DNA from: Candidatus Moranbacteria bacterium CG_4_8_14_3_um_filter_34_16
GTDB lineage: Bacteria; Patescibacteriota; Minisyncoccia; Moranbacterales; UBA2206
Direction: 5' to 3'
NCBI GenBank assembly: GCA_002782345.1
Contig: PFHO01000059.1
Coordinates: 1 to 7,164, forward strand
Length of the DNA: 7,164 nucleotides
The translations under genes and the position numbers were made by a program. Below the pieces are notes generated by a model. It had not been told where the DNA came from. It saw only the letters and a program-made list of their open reading frames with translations, and did not search any database. Of the stretch, positions 5,167-7,164 are shown one piece after another (position 1 is the first letter of the stretch; every line of letters begins with the position of its first letter).

Positions 5167-5195
5167 TTGCTTCATTTTTTTGTTTATATTATACT
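5167..5195 (+). promoter_or_regulatory. promoter of the DUF2142-like gene
   Basis: TTGCTT (5167-5172) and TATACT (5190-5195) are 17 bp apart on the plus strand. The predicted +1 is about 5202-5203, coinciding with the ATG at 5203, so the mRNA would be leaderless. The same geometry is seen at the cysM leader promoter. This also argues against the upstream in-frame TTG at 5167, which would lie in the -35 box. Confidence 0.55.
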
Positions 5196-5202
5196 TTATC
5201 TT

Positions 5203-6654
5203 ATGAATTTAAAATTCGGATTGGAAAAAATCCCAAAACCTACAATAATTTTAATTTTGATTTTAACAATCTTTTTTCTTAAAGGCGCTTTTTTAACCGC
5301 GCTTTTTCCGCTCTTTACCGGACAAGACGAAGCTAGACATTACAGTTCTTTGCAATATCGCGCCGAACCCAAAGAAAAAAACTGGGAAAAAACAGATCGT
5401 CCGCTGGGAAGCATAACCAGTCTCAATATTGCCGATTATAATTTTTCCGCTGAAATGATCGGGGTGGGAGAATCGTCGGATTATAATGTTTTCCGCCATC
5501 AACTTTATAACACGGTTAATTTTTCCGATGGATATTACGGAAAAAATGAAAAAGAGATCAATTCTCAAAAATGGAAACCCTACAATTATTTTCGCCAACC
5601 GGATATCGTTGCCGGAAACAATCTTTATTATTCCATCGCCACCTTTTGGGAAAGATTATTAAGTGGTAGCGATATGTTGGTTAGATTTTTTTTCAATAGA
5701 ATTTTTTCCACTTTTCTAGGAACGTTGGGAATTTTTTTGGCTTATTTGATTTTCAAAAACATTGAATTAAAAGAAAAAGAAAGTTTGATTTTGACCGCTA
5801 TTGTCGCTTTTCAACCGAAATATTCAATGTATTTTGCCAATATAAATTATGATGTCCTCCTCATCCCGCTCTTTTTTCTTTTTACTCTCGGCGCTGTTCT
5901 CAGTTTGAAAAATGGTCTTAGTTGGAAAAACGGGACTATTATGCTTCTCTCTATCGGATTGGGATTTTTTACCAAGCCTACTGCTCTGATTCTTGTCGCG
6001 CCTTTTTTGGGATTGATTTTTTATTTTTTTTACAAAAAAAATAAAAATATCAATATCAAAACTTTTTTGTCAATGATCGCTGTTTTGATATTTATCGTTT
6101 ATTTGAGCAATTATAATTTTTTCTCTCTCTTGCCGTTCAAAAATAATTTGACTGAAACTTTTCAGTCTCTTGAAAATTATTTTTCTAAAAGTTTGACATT
6201 GGGAAGATTTGCTTTGTCTTCCCGCACTTATTGGGGATCGCTGGGATGGTTTGACGGTTTTGTTGAAAAAAATTTCACTGACTTCGTCTGGACAATTCAA
6301 ACACTTTCCGCGTTCGGAATAATTTTGTTTTTGTTTTCTAAAAAAAGATTGGCTTTTCTTCCTCCTAAAAAATATGTTCTCCTTTTGATCGGAATGATAG
6401 TCGCTCTTCAATTCGGCATCCGCATGGCAGACTGGAAAGTTTTCAGCGAAACAGGAAAATTGATTTTAGGCACGCCGGGAAGATATTTTTTGCCTAATTT
6501 AGTTTCGCATATCGCGCTTGTTTTTATCGGATTGGGAGCTTTATTGAGAAAAGAAAATTATTTCAAAAATATTTTATCCGCCGGATTGATTTTAATGTTT
6601 TCTTTTTCTCTATACCTGATTTTAAATGTAATTATTTCTCGTTATTATTTATAA
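5203..6654 (+). CDS. DUF2142-like polytopic membrane protein, predicted GT-C glycosyltransferase
   Basis: The 483-residue protein has a first membrane helix (about 12-32) and then a large external loop opening with the acidic motif FTGQDEARHY (38-47), the place where GT-C enzymes carry their catalytic Asp/Glu. Several further helices follow (about 165-185, 195-210, 216-235, 245-275, 288-305, 366-380, 390-405, 433-447, 457-478). Motifs recalled from the DUF2142 family are present: NINYDVLL (213-220), WGSLGWFDG (344-352) and PGRYFLPNL (425-433). GT-C proteins use polyprenyl-linked sugars on the outer face of the membrane, so a role in cell-surface glycosylation is inferred. I chose the ATG at 5203 because the in-frame TTG further upstream lies in the promoter. 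No Shine-Dalgarno is visible. The next gene starts 4 bases after the stop. Confidence 0.82.
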   Translation: MNLKFGLEKIPKPTIILILILTIFFLKGAFLTALFPLFTGQDEARHYSSLQYRAEPKEKNWEKTDRPLGSITSLNIADYNFSAEMIGVGESSDYNVFRHQLYNTVNFSDGYYGKNEKEINSQKWKPYNYFRQPDIVAGNNLYYSIATFWERLLSGSDMLVRFFFNRIFSTFLGTLGIFLAYLIFKNIELKEKESLILTAIVAFQPKYSMYFANINYDVLLIPLFFLFTLGAVLSLKNGLSWKNGTIMLLSIGLGFFTKPTALILVAPFLGLIFYFFYKKNKNINIKTFLSMIAVLIFIVYLSNYNFFSLLPFKNNLTETFQSLENYFSKSLTLGRFALSSRTYWGSLGWFDGFVEKNFTDFVWTIQTLSAFGIILFLFSKKRLAFLPPKKYVLLLIGMIVALQFGIRMADWKVFSETGKLILGTPGRYFLPNLVSHIALVFIGLGALLRKENYFKNILSAGLILMFSFSLYLILNVIISRYYL

Positions 6655-6658
6655 TTTT

Positions 6659-7164
6659 ATGCCAAAAAAAAATAAACTCGTTTTAAGCCTTATTTTTTTC
6701 GGATTGTTATCCTTGATATTTTTTGATTTGGAAAAAAATTTGTCCTTTCCGGATCAAAATTGGTCGCTGGAAAAAGGAGAAAAGGCGAAAATAAGCTCTG
6801 AAATTGTTCAAAAATTTCAAGCCGACAGAGACGGTTTAACGCGAATAAAAATTCTCTTTGGCAGTTCCGATGTGGCGCCGGGAGGAAAATTTGATTTCAA
6901 AATTTATCAAGAAAATTGTCAAGATATCGTTCGCAAGACAACTTTGGAGATAACTTCTTTGGATTCGGAAAACACTACCGATTTTATTTTCTCAAAAATA
7001 AAAAATTCCAAAAATAAGATATTTTGTTTTAAATTAAGTTATACTCAAAAAAAAGGCGGGAAAAAAACCAATGTTTTTATAAATGAAAATTCAATGGAAC
7101 AAAACAAATTTCTATCCGTAAACGGAGAAGAAAAAAAGAACCAGTCGCTAGCAATGCGACCGGC
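6659..7164 (+). CDS. membrane-anchored protein with beta-rich exported domain (partial, 3' end outside window)
   Basis: An open frame from ATG 6659 runs 168 codons to the window edge without a stop. It starts MPKKNKLVLSLIFFGLL, a basic start followed by a hydrophobic helix (about residues 6-21), so a signal anchor. The rest has alternating polar and hydrophobic residues typical of beta strands, including QADRDGLTRIKILFGSSD, FDFKIYQENCQD and KIFCFKLSYTQ. Such beta-sandwich domains are often found fused to or beside GT-C/DUF2142 membrane proteins, and this gene sits 4 bases behind one, so the two probably work together at the outer face of the membrane. The exact family is not recognised. No Shine-Dalgarno is seen; translational coupling to the upstream gene is likely. 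Confidence 0.7.
   Translation, partial: MPKKNKLVLSLIFFGLLSLIFFDLEKNLSFPDQNWSLEKGEKAKISSEIVQKFQADRDGLTRIKILFGSSDVAPGGKFDFKIYQENCQDIVRKTTLEITSLDSENTTDFIFSKIKNSKNKIFCFKLSYTQKKGGKKTNVFINENSMEQNKFLSVNGEEKKNQSLAMRP

Noticed and set aside
4542..5172. The 10-mer CAAATTGCTT shared by the cysM leader promoter (4542-4551) and the DUF2142-like promoter (5163-5172)
   Set aside because: It is a short AT-rich match lying in opposite orientation relative to the two promoters, so a shared operator is not convincing.
7141..7164. Small GC-richer inverted repeat (GTCGC/GCGAC) at the right edge
   Set aside because: It has a 5-bp stem only, lies inside an open reading frame, and is cut by the window end, so nothing can be concluded.

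Overview
The window looks like a piece of a small, streamlined, AT-rich bacterial genome, most likely of the Patescibacteria / Candidate Phyla Radiation type. This is an inference. It rests on the very AT-rich coding sequence, the near absence of Shine-Dalgarno sequences, the gene repertoire (GT4 glycosyltransferase, Wzx-like flippase, decaying AAA/DUF4143 ATPase, DUF2142-like GT-C protein) and promoters placed directly against start codons. No rRNA, tRNA or other taxonomic marker is present.

Left part (1-2564, minus strand): the end of a surface-polysaccharide locus read right to left. A Wzx-type flippase is followed one base later by a GT4-like glycosyltransferase, and 14 bases after that by the start of another gene that leaves the window. 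Immediately upstream lies a broken AAA ATPase of the AAA_14/DUF4143 type (2561-3221), with several frameshifts and a large internal deletion. Its last codon overlaps the flippase start. A degenerate copy of the flippase 5' end sits on the other side of this pseudogene (3307-3352).

Middle (3384-4544, minus strand): a CysM-type cysteine synthase preceded by what reads as a complete ribosome-mediated transcription attenuator. In transcript order it has a consensus promoter (TTGACA, 17 bp, TATTAT), an 18-residue leader peptide with two adjacent Cys codons, a segment overlapping the leader stop codon that can form a 16-bp antiterminator, and a competing hairpin followed by a U-tract. The spacing fits the trp/his attenuation model: a ribosome stalled at the Cys codons leaves the antiterminator free, and one at the stop codon masks it. 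This is the most interesting system in the window.

Divergent region (4590-5195): a block clearly richer in G+C than its surroundings, tiled by about ten local inverted repeats and closed by a 30-bp perfect palindrome plus T-run that acts as a terminator for the minus strand. Interruptions inside the helices are mostly G.U pairs if the minus strand is the RNA, which suggests a structured transcript of about 500 nt. The same strand carries a 138-codon ORF with the only strong Shine-Dalgarno in the window, so an RNA gene, a small protein gene, or both remain possible.

Right part (5203-7164, plus strand): a polytopic DUF2142-like GT-C membrane protein with a promoter that predicts a leaderless mRNA. 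Four bases later comes the start of a membrane-anchored protein with a beta-rich exported domain, cut by the window edge. Together with the left part this makes the window mostly cell-surface glycan functions, with cysteine synthesis and its leader control in the middle.
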